64,000 nucleotides of DNA, from positions 64,158,001 through 64,222,000 of the forward strand of contig CM065817.1 of NCBI GenBank assembly GCA_033398695.1, read 5' to 3'. Source of the DNA: Orobanche coerulescens. Its lineage: Eukaryota; Streptophyta; Magnoliopsida; Lamiales; Orobanchaceae. Shown here piece by piece: positions 10,231-22,985 of this stretch. A model generated the notes under the pieces. The model worked only from the letters and a program-made list of their open reading frames with translations. It was not told the origin of the DNA and ran no database searches. A program made the translations under genes and the position numbers. Positions within the stretch are counted from its first letter, which is position 1; every line of letters starts with the position of its first letter.

Positions 10231-11367
10231 AACACATGCATCGCCTTGGGAACAGGGTAATACCATTGATCCCGCCCGCGGCCTCGAAGGACCCTCCCGA
10301 GCTGGCTAGCTAAACAAATCACACACATAGCACAATGCAACAAAGATATCCAAACAATTCATTCAGAGGTATCAAACACTTAGCAAAACACCTCGTCAAA
10401 CCACAACGCCCCGAAATGAAATAATATACGCCCACACGCAATACCAAGTGCAACATCAACACCAAACATATCTATAGATATCACATAGTCATTTACAAAC
10501 TACACCATTCACAAACACACGCGTTTTGAAAGTGAGCCTTTAACATGGCTAGCCAAATCTTTTGAAAACTCGTTTCAAATAACCAAACAAACACATTGAG
10601 ACGGTCACCAATCATCATATCCATGAAACAAGAAAAATATGGACAAGGTACTTGCCTCGAATAAGAACAACGCGAAGAATCGACCGAAGTAGGTTGACAC
10701 GAACCGACTACGAACCCGCCGACTCCACCGATCGCCAACTCGCGTTCATAAACTACGAATGACAATAACAATAATGAAATGAATTCCCTAACACGACTTA
10801 AAGCCGTTGAATTCAAAGAACGAATGGCAAAAGTTCAAGTGTTTTCCCAAAACGGCCAAGAACACGATTCGTCCCGACAAAACACGCAAACGGAATTCCA
10901 AGTCGAAATATGGATATACAATCCATAGAATATGTTTAACAACATCATTTAACCACAATCCATCCAACAAAAACGGATGGAAAACGAGATCGAGGACAAA
11001 TCCCCCCAAAAAGTCGATTCGAAGGAAATCAATAAATATACTTCAATTCGATGAAGAACAATGGATTAAATGATGTTAAACACAATAATACTACCAAGAT
11101 TAATCATACCCATCATGAATTAATCAACAACACGGAACGAATCGGTCAAAAATGCAAAAACCCCCAAATTCACGAAATTAGGGTTCTAAGGAAGATTACC
11201 TTGATTCGCTGGATCAAAGGATGATAACGGATGATTGATTGATGATATGAACTCAAGAACATCATGGATTTGTTGTTAAACAACATGGCTCCATGGTAAG
11301 ATCACCCTCAGCTGCGGAAGAGAAGGAGAAGAAGGAGAAAAATTGCCAAAAACCCGTGTGCAGGACC

Positions 11368-11560
11368 TTAAATAGGCTGCACAGTGTGCCGCGGCCCAGC
11401 GGGAGTGTGCCGAGGCGCAGACCTAAAAATGGCTCCCAGTGGTCGGCAGTGTGCCGCGGCCCGGCCGGCGTGTGCCGCGGCACCCGGTACAGTCGGTTTG
11501 GCCGAAAAATGCCACAGAGTGTGTCGCGGCCCTGCCGGCATGTGTCGCGGCCCAGTGCGG
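11368..11560 (-). promoter_or_regulatory. TATA box and CCGCGG palindrome array, E2 3' LTR
   Basis: TTAAATAG at 11368-11375 is CTATTTAA on the minus strand. Upstream in element orientation (11382-11560) are repeated GTGTGCCGCGGCCC and GTGCCGCGGCAC units. GTGCCGCGGCAC is a perfect 12-base palindrome. Confidence 0.7.
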
Positions 11561-12137
11561 CTGCTCGGCGAAGGCTGCCGAGCACTCTGCCGTAACTCGG
11601 CGATCTTGCGGCAGGCCCAGTGCCGGCCATGACTCGGCCGGGGCCAACTCCGATGGCCCGAACGACCCCGAAACCCAAACCTGAATATGAATCGATGATA
11701 CGGTTACGACTTACTCGCAAAGACAAATCTAAGAGCTAAGAAAACACACAATTCCGACCACCCGAAGGCTCGGAATTCGACAACGGAAGTAATTACCCAA
11801 AACTTTGGGAAATTACAAAAATGGCCCAAAATGTCCGAAAGTCACGATACGCGATCGAAACACCAAACCAAAGCTCGCAACGTGAATAATAACATTAAAT
11901 GAACTTACGAGAAACTCGAAACAACAGTTTCGGACGAGATTCGCAAGAATCGAACTCAAGTGCGGAAAAGTCGCTAAAAAACTCGGAAATCAACAAAACG
12001 ATACCGAAACGAACTCGGATGACAAAAATGCAGAATTAATCATTCTCGAAATGACGAAATGGTCATGAGCGAGTCGTCAAAATGGACTTTGGCTGAAAAA
12101 AGAAATTTACCGAAAATCGAAAATTGCGGATATTACA

Positions 12138-12150
12138 TTCTACCCTCCTT
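12138..12150 (-). promoter_or_regulatory. Polypurine tract of E2
   Basis: The reverse complement is AAGGAGGGTAGAA, identical to the E1 PPT and directly adjacent to the 3' LTR. Confidence 0.85.
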
Positions 12151-14465
12151 AAAAGAAGTTTCGTCCCGAAACTTAAAACAAGTAGGGAGAAGCAATATCC
12201 CGCCAGGAAAACTCAACTAGATACGTAAGGAAACGCGTAACTTACGCCCATCGGCGAAACGTTACAAGCAACGCAAAGGAATATACGGCGTGAAAACACG
12301 CTCCACGACGACCAACACAACGTCGCCGTTAGGGATATAATAAAACCAACAAGTGACAAGCGTCATCAAAATGGATAATACAATCAAGTCAATTATCCGA
12401 ACAATCACAAAACACAACGAACGAAAATCAATACGATTGACCAACCCAACGGTACATCAATCAAAACGCGAGCCAATCGCTGAACAAATATGGAATTCCA
12501 CCGCCCAAGGGTTGGAAGATTGAAAACGAGGCTAATTTCCCGAACATAAGGAAATTAGGAAGGAGTCTTGAATGCTCAACAATCACGAAACGAGAACAAA
12601 AACCGAACAAACAAACGACTGAGACAACAAAAATCGAACAATCATGTCCGAAACACGAAGGATAATAAAATTCAAACAACAACTCCCAGGATTATCTGGT
12701 GAGAACAACAAGACATGCATTCCCATAAGATCCACAGGAAAGGGAATAGCGATTGAAAAGTCACAACGACAAATGAGTTAATCCGAAACAATACCACACT
12801 CGTTCGATCCACAAAAGCAGGGGATAGGGAAAGTTCAGAAAATGTCAACGAACATAAACGAGTCGACAGAGTCGAAAATACAGAAATTCAAAATCTGATC
12901 CACGTCGAATAGAAGAGTTAATAGAACCAAATGATGTCACTTCTGAACAAGGTTCACAAGAATCGAACCGAACTCGAAAAAGTCACAGCGATAACTAGAT
13001 CGACCCACAACAAGATCACAGTTCGTTCGGACGATGAAACCGAAATACAGAACAAGTTCATAAGGTATCAACGAACATGAGCGAATCGATAGACTGGAGA
13101 AAGAGAAAATACAGAAGTCAAAATAGTACGGGTATTACCCCCGACCTCATCCACGAAATTCACAAAAACAGGAGCAAGGTAACAAGACATTAAACAACCG
13201 ACACATAACGGAACATTTACCGATGCCCACGGCCATATCAAACCAAGCTCTAACAGCTCGCACATGCGCGACAACGCATAAATCACCACGAGGCGATAAT
13301 ATTCAACACCAACATCCCACCTCTCACAGAGGGCTAACACAACAAATATGTGGAAAGCGACTCAACGCTCACACCGCCAATTCGATCATACTCGGGAGCA
13401 AACATCATAATGAGAACGCGAACATCATACATACATACCTAGCCCTTGAACGGGAATGGACAGGTTTTAAAAAACGAAAACCTCAGTTTGAAAATAGTTT
13501 TAGAAGAACACTGGTTGATCTTGAGTATCACATTTCAAAAAAAAAAATACAAACGTGAGACATCGTTATCGAGACTTCGGAGAACCATTTCACATTAGAT
13601 AAAAATGAGGACACTTTCTCTTAGTAAAAACTTTCAGAATATTCGACCCTCGGGTCTAAATAAAAGTGTTTCTAAAACATTGGAAATATCTCAAAACATT
13701 TTGGTCCTCGAGGTAGAAGAATTTGGAAACATATTGTGGCACCTTGGATGTACCACGAGAAAATAATTCATTTTAAAAGTACGTCTCGAAATTTATTTTC
13801 TAAGATACTCAAGGTTTTCAAAGATAATTCAATGGGCTAGAATGCCCAAAAATTTCACGTAATTACACGGAACATTATAGCGCCGTGGGTCCCGCGCCGG
13901 AACCCACCAGGCTAAAAACCATTTAGAAAAACGCCAAAAAGGCCGATGACGGTAATATTTCAAAAACTCACAAAAGCCATTTACAAAATACTGAATACTG
14001 TCATAAGAATTTCGCCAAAACGATCAAGGCCATAATGCCAAAAACTCGGTTAAGGGAATCGGTTTTCAAAATAAAACTCAGTCGGTAAAATACCGAAAGT
14101 CATTACAAAGAACTCACGCAGCGGATAAAAGAAATACAGCTCAACATGCACAATCCAGCAGCACTACTCCTCATATGAACGAAATATTAGAGACAAATAA
14201 CCACATATCACGAAATCAAAATCCATAAGAGGATTCCGTCACTGAACAAACAATCATAAAAATAGCTCGTGTCACACGAGGCACAACAAAAAGAAGGGAG
14301 ACTTACATCCACAGGTCACACGAAGATGATGATCGCCCCACGATACTAATCACGACCAACAAACTCAGACGACGCGTCGCGACACGACTCAGTCAGACAA
14401 AATATGACAATACAAGACTCAACAACACATAAGTCGACCCGACAGCCTAGGTTTTCTCAACCTAA
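12151..14465 (-). other. E2 internal region, non-coding
   Basis: About 2.3 kb without a convincing ORF on either strand. The parts near each LTR match E1 (leader at about 13200-14034, 3' untranslated region at about 12150-12420). The middle (about 12420-13150) has no recognised homology to gag or pol and replaces the E1 gag. It was probably kept for RNA packaging and reverse-transcription signals, by inference. Confidence 0.75.
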
Positions 14466-14477
14466 TCTCCGATACCA
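14466..14477 (-). promoter_or_regulatory. Primer-binding site of E2
   Basis: The reverse complement is TGGTATCGGAGA, four bases inside the 5' LTR. It matches the 3' end of plant initiator tRNA-Met at most positions. Confidence 0.75.
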
Positions 14478-15236
14478 TTTATGTAACACCCCCAATTCGC
14501 TCAGGGATATTACATGCCGTAGAACCTTTCCTCAAGGATCTACCAGGCTAGTAACATCATTAAACATATCGAAAATGCCTTTAAGGCTAAAATGACTCAG
14601 TAGACCGATTATGGCCTTTCAATAAAGCATACAACCCGATTACAATACCAGCCCACGCAGGGGTCGAAATACAATAAACTCCCGTACAACGGGGAAAAGA
14701 TACTGCAGCGGAAAAGAAAATACAACTAGACCAATACGACATCAACGGGTCCTCGTGTGATTAGTATCGTTCATCTTTCATCATCCTTCATGCCGACCCT
14801 GTGTTATGCTCCAAAACCTGAATGCAAAAATAGACATCCACCCCCCGAATACTCGGGGGTTAGCAAAACTCCACTGTTTTGCTAGTGCAAATACAAGTGC
14901 AAAAATACGAGCCATACAATTCACATTCCACGAATAACAATAACCAGGAATCCTCAAAAATCCAAAAGTAACTAAAAGTACTTCCCGAGGCAAGATTTTT
15001 AGTAAAATTTCCAAATCCGAAAGATCACAAATAACGAGAATGGTTTGCAAGATGGTTTAAAATACCCTCGGGAGTTTTAATAGAAAACAAATTAGGATTA
15101 TCAAATCCATATCTTTCCAAAAATCAACAGGGGTCACAGCCCAAAGGTTTTGTTTTCGCAAATAGAAAACCGACAACAGTTCACAGGGCCAAAACCCAAG
15201 TCATGTGTCCTCGACGGACATAAAATACACACGCAC

Positions 15237-15655
15237 CCGTGAAGTTTCACTCGTGAATCCAGGGCGAAACCATTGGACTCCCTCCATGGCCCCGTCGAAC
15301 CCTCCCGAGGTGAGCAAACACATTCACAAAACATACACATCGACCTGTGAAGTTTTTACTCGTGAACCCAGAGTGAAGTCATAGATTCCCCCGAGGCCCC
15401 GTCGGACCCTCCCGAAGTGAGTAAAATACATTCACTAAACATACACATCAACCTGTGAAGTTTTTACTCGTGAACCCAGAGTGAAGTCATAGATTCCCCC
15501 GAGGCCCTGTCGGACCCTCCCGGAGTGAGTAAAATACATTCACTAAACATACACATCAAGCTGTGAAGTTTTTACTCGTGAACCCAGAGTGAAGTCATAG
15601 ATTCCCCCGAGGCCCCGTCGGACCCTCCCGGAGTGAGTAAAATGCATTCACTAAA
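15237..15655 (-). repeat. 108-bp tandem repeats in E2 5' LTR
   Basis: Units begin at 15345, 15453 and 15561 after one diverged unit. They match the repeat zone of the 3' LTR. Confidence 0.88.
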
Positions 15656-16803
15656 CAACATATCACAACACATACATCGCCTTGGGAACAGGGTAATACC
15701 ATTGATCCCGCCCGAGGCCTCGAAGGACCCTCCCGAGCTGGCTAGCTAAACAAATCACACACATAGCACAATGCAACAAAGATATCCAAACAATTCATTC
15801 AGAGGTATCAAACACTTAGCAAAACACCTCGTCAAACCACAACGCCCCGAAATAAAATAATATACGCCCACACGCAATACCAAGTGCAACATCAACACCA
15901 AACATATCCATAGAAATTACATAGTCATTTACAAACTACACCATTCACAAACACACGCGTTTTGAAAGTGAGCCTTTAACATGGCTAGCCGAATCTTTTG
16001 AAAACTCGTTTCAAATAACCAAACAAACACATTGAGACGGTCACCAATCATCATATCCACGAAACAATAAAAATATGGACAAGGTACTTGCCTCGAATAA
16101 GAACAACGCGAAGAATCGACCGAAGTAGGTTGACACGAACCGACTACGAACCCGCCGACTCCACCGATCGCCAACTCGCGTTCATAAACTACGAAGGACA
16201 ATAACAATAATGAAATGAATTCCCTAACACGACTTAAAGCCGTTGAATTCAAAGAACGAATGGCGAAAGTTCAAGTGTTTTCCCAAAATGGCCAAGAACA
16301 CGATTCGTCCCGACAAAACACGCAAACAGAATTCCAAGTCAAAATATGGATATACAATCCATAGAATATGTTTAACAACATCATTTAACCACAATCCATC
16401 CAACAAAAACGGATGGAAAACGAGATCGAGGACAAATCCCCCCAAAAAGTCGATTCGAAGGAAATCAAGAAATATACTTCGATTCGACGAAGAACAATGG
16501 ATTAAATGATGTTAAACACAATAATACTACCAAGATTAATCATACCCATCATGAATTAATCAACAACACGGAACGAATCGGTCAAAAATGCAAAAACCCC
16601 CACATTCACGAAATTAGGGTTCTAAGGAAGATTACCTTGATTCGCTGGATCAAAGGATGATAACGGATGATTGATTGATGATATGAACTCAAGAACTTCA
16701 TGGATTTGTTGTTAAACAACATGGCGCCATGGTAAGATCACCCTCAGCCGCGGAAGAGAAGGAGAAGAAGGAGAAAAATGGCCAAAAACCCGTGTGCAGG
16801 ACC

Positions 16804-16990
16804 TTAAATAGTCTGCACAGTGTGCCGCGGCCCAGCGGGAGTGTGCCGCGGCACAGACCCAAAAGTGGCTCCCAGTGGTCGGCAGTGTGCCGCGGCCCGG
16901 CCGGCGTGTGCCGCGGCACCCGGTCTGATCGGTTTGGCGAAAAATGCCACGAGTGTGCCGCGGCCTGCCGGCATGTGCTGCGGCCTGATG
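16804..16990 (-). promoter_or_regulatory. TATA box and CCGCGG palindrome array, E2 5' LTR
   Basis: The TATA-like TTAAATAG (minus-strand CTATTTAA) is followed, upstream in element orientation, by five or six GTGTGCCGCGGC-type units. Two of them are the full palindrome GTGCCGCGGCAC. This would be the active promoter of E2. Confidence 0.7.
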
Positions 16991-17580
16991 CGGCTGCTTT
17001 CGGCGAAGTTGCCGAGCACTACCGGCCGTAACTCGGCGATCTTGGCACAGGCCCGGTGCCGGCCATGACTCGGCCGGGGCCAACTCCGACGGCCCGAACG
17101 ACCCTGAAACCCAAACCTGAATACGAATCGATGATATGGTTACGACGTACTCGCAAAGACGAATCTAAGAGCTAAGAGAACACACAATTCCGACAACCCG
17201 AAGGCTCGGAATTCGACAACGGAAGTAATTAGCCAAAACTTTGGGAAATTACGAAAATGGCCCAAAACGTCCGAAAATCACGATACGCGATCGAAACACC
17301 AAACCAAAGCTCGCAACGTGAATAATAACATTAAATGAACGTACGAGAAACTCGAAACAACAGTTTCGGACGAGATTCGCAAGAATCGAATTCAAGTGCG
17401 GAAAAGTCGCTAAAAAACTCGGAACTCAACAAAACGATGCCGAAACGAACTCGGATGACAAAAAGTGCAGAATTAATCATTCTCGAAATGACGAAACGGT
17501 CATGAGCGAGTCGTCAAAACGGACTACGGACGAAAAAAATAAATTTACCGAAAATCGAAAATTGCGGATATTACATCTTC

Positions 17581-18282
17581 TGGCCGAGCAGGCCGTACCG
17601 TGGGCCGCGGCACATGCCGGCAGGGTTGCAGCACACTCGTGTGACATTTTCGGCCAAAACCCGATGCAGAGGTGCCGCCGCCTGTGGTCAGCCGCGGCTT
17701 CTTGCCGATCAAGCGCGATTTTGGCCCCCGTGCGCGGCACACCGGTGGGCAGCGGCACCGTGCAGATCAGCCTATTTATAGGCCTGGACGTGGATCTCTC
17801 GGCCATTTTCCATTTTTCCTTCGTTTTTCGCGACCCTTCGACGGAATTTGAGGGTTTTTGATCGGGAACATCATAGAACCTCACCTTTGGTAGGCTTGTG
17901 TTGATTATATCATCATCTAATCCGTGTTCTTCGTCCAAATCGAGGTATTTTGGCTTGAACCCTTGTTTTTGAAGATTTTAGGGATTTCTCCTTTTGATTT
18001 CGATTCCAATCTGTTTTTGATCAATTAATTGTTGTTTAAACATCATTTTGGACGTGTTCTACGGATTGTATATCCGTGTTTCGAGTTCGTTAGAACCCAA
18101 TCGGGATTTTTGGTTTTCTAAGGAACCTTGAACATTTGGTATCCGATTAAATGTCTCAAAGGTCCCCTTCGATTCTTGATCGTGTTTTCCTTTGTTTTCA
18201 ATTGTTATTCGCGTAGTAACCGTCTTTCCGTTGGATTTCACGGAGGATTGTAGGTGTTCGGGGTTTTCCGGGTTGTGCCGTA
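17581..18282 (+). repeat. S1 piece 2 (U3 end, TATA, start of transcribed region)
   Basis: Continues S1 after E2. It has a GC-rich stretch with degenerate GCCGCGGCAC units (17600-17765), then CTATTTATA at 17772-17780 as TATA box. It is broken at 18282 by K1, with TSD CCGTA at 18278-18282. Confidence 0.8.
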
Positions 18283-20320
18283 TGTTAGGAGTATGCCCTC
18301 GAATGCCACTCAGAGGTTGTTGAGTGAGGGCATTGTACTTCTAATTATGTAAACCATTTATATAAGGCAAATGAATGTTTCTTTATTTACTGGTAGTTAC
18401 TGGCATTCCTAACTCGTAAATAAACATATAGAAACTAGTCCGTGTATTTGAGAGCAAAACGTTCCACTCCTTATTGGATAAGGGGGTCGGCACTGGAAAG
18501 GTTATAGCTCAAATACTTAATCGTTCGCAAGTCGATGAAACTTGAATGGGCGTTAAGTTTATGTGAAGACTTATATGACGTGTTCTTTGACATGGAGAGT
18601 GCTTGTCGAACACTAATGGTTAGTGGGAGCAAACGTTATAGGTATGCTAATTGGATTAGTATACTCGAACCGACTCACCCTCGATTCATCACATGGATTT
18701 CACTCCGGGACAGTCAATGATGGAATCGAAAGGTTGTGATAGGTATTCGTGAACCTTCGACTTGAGGATTTAGTAATGATGTGCTTGTGACGTCAAGATT
18801 TTCATTAGAGTAGTTCGACCCTATAAACCGGAAGGCGGGGGTCAACCTCGACGTGCATCTTGATGGGCAAGTAGCAGGTCCTACTGAATACCAAGATAGA
18901 ATTCTTTCTCCCGTTAGTGAGCGTGTTATATATCCTATGCGGTTATTGGCAGATGAGATCATAAGTCTTTGGCCAAAGCATTGGAGCTAGTTGTATTAGA
19001 TACACGACAACTCGATGATCTCGATTTGCATTAATGCATGCATAGCGTCAAGTACAGATAGGGTTTGACTGACCGTGACCTTATAACTTGATCGGGACAT
19101 TTGAAAGAAGGGTTTATACATATACCGGTATTCACGACAGAATGGTTCTTGAATGATCCCAATCATTCGTTCTCAGTTGGGGTAAAGTGTAGGCCGCCAG
19201 GCTGGCTAGGTGGTGCTACTACTCTTTGGTTCCTCCCATTGCTGACTGAGACGGACCTACCGAGTCGCGCATTAGGATTGACGACGGAATGAATCAAGCT
19301 AATTATCTCATTATGTGTATTAGATATTGGATATCTAAATTTGGGACATTAGATGTCTAAATCGATTTATTGGATAAATTGATTTACGGCCTAATGAATT
19401 AAATAAATTATTGTCTGATTAATTTAATTCATGCATATAATTATTTCTTGGAGAAATTAATTATATTATTTTGTATTTGATATGTTTAATTAATTGGATT
19501 AATTAATCGATATAAATACATCGAAACGGAATCAGAGTTTATCTGTTTGGACTTTCGGGAGTCCGAAACGAACCGAACTCGTCCGTTTTTCATCATGGCC
19601 ACCCTCCTCTTTTCCACCTAATTTCCCCTTGTCTTTTGTTTCCATTTTATATGGATGATATTGACATGGTGGGGATACCTCTCATGTGAATGAGTTGTAT
19701 AAGTTTGGTGGAAGGTGAATAAAGAATATATATGTAAGCTTGTGATTGAGAAGACTTCATGATATAACTTATATAATTCACACCTTGGAGGAGAGATATA
19801 CGTAAGTGAGTTTAAAGGAGAGAGAGAATAGAACTTAGAGTTCATTTCATGGTGTTCATACTCATCTTCATCTTCTTCACTAACTTCTTCTTCATTTTTC
19901 TTGGAGAAAATTGAGAAAAAATTACTGAGAGAATTTTGATAAATATACTTGGAGTATATTCATCAAAATCAATAGCTTCATCACCTAGATCTAGCCGTAT
20001 CCTCGGAGGATAGCAAAGTGTTGTCATTTCGTTCGTTTTTCCGGCGCGTGGCAAGTAGAGACGCGGTGCTTTCGGCGTTGGATCGTTCAAGGGCTTGAAG
20101 CGGAATAGATTCGTAGAGATCAAGCAAAGCTTGGGGAATAGCTCAAGAGAAGGTTATCCATCTAATCAACGGACTACAAGGGTGAGTTTCTATATCTCTT
20201 GTTATTCATTTTGATATTCGTATATACGTAGCTCGATCGATCCTCGTAGGGATTCAGATCGAATTAATTTTCGTTTTACCGCTTCCGCTGGGCCTTCGTT
20301 TTAGGCACCGAATCCCAACA
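18283..20320 (+). repeat. 5' LTR of K1, 2038 bp
   Basis: TGTTAGG...CCCAACA. Its right half (about 19310-19520) is strongly AT-rich. Small frames at 18535 and 19101 recur in the other LTR only because the LTRs are copies. Confidence 0.92.
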
Positions 20321-20321
20321 G

Positions 20322-20333
20322 TGGTATCAGAGC
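20322..20333 (+). promoter_or_regulatory. Primer-binding site of K1
   Basis: TGGTATCAGAGC, one base after the 5' LTR, is complementary to the 3' end of plant initiator tRNA-Met. Confidence 0.92.
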
Positions 20334-20636
20334 GTAGGTCTTGCGATCGTATATACGATATTAGCATTTGGAATGCTTGATTAGATGGTGAATGATTTGG
20401 AATCATTTTAGTCATAATCGTGGTATATGTTTTTCGTTCGTAATAATTGTATTTTTCGTAAGTTTATGTCTAAATATAAATCTTAAATTTCTGGGAAATA
20501 TGATTTATATTGAAGATATGAAAGTCTAAAATTATAGATATTGGATATCCGGTCGAAAATCGAGCTCCGAATCGTCGTCGGACGATTTTTCGGACAAAGG
20601 GCAGGAAGCTGCCAGGGTGACTCAGCCGTGTCTGGT
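20334..20636 (+). other. K1 leader, part 1
   Basis: AT-rich leader turning GC-rich near 20600, with TGACTCAGCC at 20618. The S2 TSD CTGGT is at 20632-20636. No coding sequence. Confidence 0.7.
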
Positions 20637-21114
20637 TGTAACACCCCGAGATATTCGGAATAATTACAGCGCCATAAACCCTTTAGATAAGGATTTACAA
20701 GGCTAATTTTTAAAAGAAGTATACAAATAAACCAATCGAACAACTGGAATTCAAATACAGATTTGGTTCAACCAATCAAATAAGTTAACTTATACAACCA
20801 TATCGAATTGACCTTATTAAAACAGACGTACTCGAGTACTAACGAACCAAGAAGACCAATCACAACAACAATAACACCAATCACATCACTGAGCCATGTC
20901 ATCGTCCTGTCGGTACTGTGGTTGCCTCCCCGCTCCTCGGCTACCTGAACATCAAAACAATGTCCACCTCCGAAGGGGTTAGCAAAACAATGCTAGTACA
21001 AGTATCATCATACAATAAATCATCAATGCATCATAAGACATGCAAAACGGACTTCCGCCACCGGAATCCAACGATGCGAATCCTCACGATTCCATCAACA
21101 CAATACATGGTAAT

Positions 21115-21285
21115 CCAGCGATCCAGCGCCCTCAGCATAGATCCCCATGATGATCCCGTCGGACCAACGCATGGTGGAAAACCCGTCCAGCGATCCAGCG
21201 CCCTCAGCATAGATCCCCATGATGATCCCGTCGGACCAACGCATGGTGGACATTCGATCCAGCGCCCTCAGCATAGATCCTCATG
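21115..21285 (-). repeat. 72-bp tandem repeats in S2
   Basis: CCAGCGATCCAGCGCCCTCA begins at 21115 and again at 21187, followed by a partial third unit. The period equals that of the corresponding zone in G1 (35120 and 35192). Confidence 0.85.
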
Positions 21286-21654
21286 ACCCCCTCGGATCAT
21301 TTATACCATAATCAAACAATTATGCATACACATATGCATTTCAATATGTTCATCAATACGAACAAACAACATAGAATATCACGAAAATTCTCAGAAATAC
21401 ATCTCATATTCAACAATATGAATAAAACCACAAGCATGATAAATCGAACTCGACATATGATACTTGCCTCGAAAATGGCAAGGACGAAACACTTCAATGT
21501 TCTCGACACGCTCGAAGGCCGCCTCCTTCGATCAACGTAACAAGCTCGAACCTTAACAAAAGGAACGATATACAAATCATCTCAAGTCGAACGATGGCCT
21601 AACAATTCGGTCTACGGCCGAAAAGCTCAAAATAACCAATCTGCCTGGACTGCT

Positions 21655-21850
21655 TAGCGGGCGCTACGTACTCTACGTAACGTGCGCTAAGATGGACTGT
21701 TAGCGTACGCTATCGTATAAGACTAGCGTGCGCTAGCCACGGTCTGGCAGTCTGACTCGGCTGGTCTCATAACGTACGCTACGTACGTTTCGGGCGTTAA
21801 CTGACCCCGGTAGCGCACGTTAACTCACACGTGTTAGCGTGCGCTAATAT
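21655..21850 (-). repeat. Second cluster of TAGCG-type palindromes in S2
   Basis: About six copies or variants of TAGCGTGCGCTA or TAGCGTACGCTA, plus ACGTACG-rich sequence. It lies in the transcribed part of the LTR. The G1 LTR lacks a matching cluster there. Confidence 0.75.
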
Positions 21851-22509
21851 TGCATGGCAGAATACTGCAAGCCGAAAATTGGTTTGAATGGTGAAGAACT
21901 CATGAATTCTACCGTGATAATACAAGTTATCCTCGGGCAAATCATGCTAATAAGGTTTGTGGAAGATTATGATCGTGAAATACAAATATACGGATAGTCC
22001 TCTCATCAACATATCTTTTCTAAGATCTTCAACAAGTATTCTAAGTTCCGATTATTCCAAGTCCCAAAACACATGATTCCAACGTGTACAACGTAGCAAC
22101 TGGGTAAAATCCGATTACTGATCATAAATTGATTTGAAAACGCTTAGGAGTCCATTCTACTAAGATGGTTCAAAGGTTCCTAAGATAAATAGTGCCGATA
22201 CGTCAAAGTATCCTTCTAACATGTGATGACCGTTCATAAACGAAATAACTGGCTATCTAAGCATGATCAGACGTCCTTAAGAACATTACTAACATTGGTG
22301 AAGAATCACCTACCTCAAGTAGTGAAGAACACGGAGGAAAATGAAGCAATCCGACACCGAAAGTTTTGAACACCAATCTCTAATGATAAACGATCTTCAA
22401 TCACGAATCAGGATGTTGATATGAAATGTTTAAGATGAAGGAAGATATGTTCTGAGTGTAGGAAATTCGGGTAATGAGAGTAGAGAGAACTGAAATCACG
22501 AATAGGATG

Positions 22510-22835
22510 CTGTCCTATTTATAATAAATGGCTATTAGCGCGCGCTAGACCCTGTTCGTAGCGTGCGCTAATGGCTCACAGTCTAAACTATACTCGGCAC
22601 TTAGCGTGCGCTACGCATATACCTGTAGCGTGCGCTAAGGCGTTGACTCGGCTTTTCCCCAAAAGCCGTCCGGGTACATCCCGACACTATCCGACAGGGG
22701 TCCCCCGGCCAGCTCTCACCTACCGCACGTCTCAATCAATTTGACCGCGCATAGCGTGCGCTAAGGACACTCAGTAGCGTACGCTATGAACCCACGTTAG
22801 CGCACGCTAAACATAGATGATAGCGTGCGCTACAT
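22510..22835 (-). promoter_or_regulatory. TATA box and palindrome array of S2 U3
   Basis: An AT-rich TATTTATAATAAAT at about 22517 is TATA-like on the minus strand. Upstream in element orientation are some eight TAGCGTGCGCTA-type units, from 22536 to 22830. Confidence 0.7.
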
Positions 22836-22985
22836 GCGCAAATTTACAATCCTTAAATCACAATCGCGGAATTAAACGCTCGACAACATCGGATTATGAA
22901 ATACAGAAAATAATACTCAAATCAAGTACAATCATTACAATATCACAAGTTCCAATTACATAGAAATCTCGTGTATTACACTGGT

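Larger units (their letters stand above)
9045..12137 (-). repeat. 3' LTR of E2 (family A), 3093 bp
   Basis: Minus-strand LTR bounded by TGTAACACCCCC at 9045 and GGATATTACA at 12137. It carries the stem-loop at 9405-9422, a tandem repeat at about 9797-10230, a TATA box near 11368 and a GTGCCGCGGCAC-type array at 11382-11560. It is nearly identical to the 14482-17575 copy, with scattered substitutions. Confidence 0.9.
9045..17575 (-). mobile_element. E2: complete non-coding gypsy derivative (LARD type)
   Basis: An 8531-bp element with LTRs of 3093 bp (9045-12137) and 3094 bp (14482-17575), a minus-strand PBS, a PPT and a 2344-bp internal region. Perfect TSDs TCTTC lie at 9040-9044 and 17576-17580. 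The internal region has no gag or pol. It shares its leader and 3' untranslated region with E1, so it belongs to the same family but has lost all coding capacity. Large LTRs with a non-coding interior fit large retrotransposon derivatives, which must be mobilised by proteins of a relative. Confidence 0.92.
14482..17575 (-). repeat. 5' LTR of E2 (family A), 3094 bp
   Basis: Bounded by TGTAACACCCCC at 14482 and GGATATTACA at 17575. It contains the stem-loop 14842-14859, 108-bp repeats from 15345, a TATA box at 16804-16811 and the CCGCGG array at 16818-16990. Confidence 0.9.
20637..22980 (-). mobile_element. S2: solo LTR of family C inside K1
   Basis: A 2344-bp minus-strand LTR starting TGTAACACCCCGAG and ending GTGTATTACA, flanked by perfect TSDs CTGGT (20632-20636 and 22981-22985). 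No internal sequence is present. It shares the LTR layout of G1: a U3 array of TAGCGTGCGCTA-type units (about 22540-22830), TATA near 22517, and 72-bp repeats. A second cluster of the same units lies at about 21655-21850, downstream of the predicted start of transcription. Confidence 0.88.

Noticed and set aside
11262..11726. Long overlapping frames of 80-154 codons on both strands around the E2 GC-rich array
   Set aside because: They are caused by low stop-codon density in GC-rich repeats. Frames shift between the two E2 LTRs.
18535..18720. Small ORF of 61 codons, repeated at 28074-28259, and another at 19101/28640
   Set aside because: They recur only because both lie in paired LTRs. Frame conservation is no better than the DNA identity and there is no known domain.
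20322..20333. TGGTATCAGAGC as a possible tRNA gene fragment
   Set aside because: It is a primer-binding site next to an LTR. There is no tRNA cloverleaf around it.
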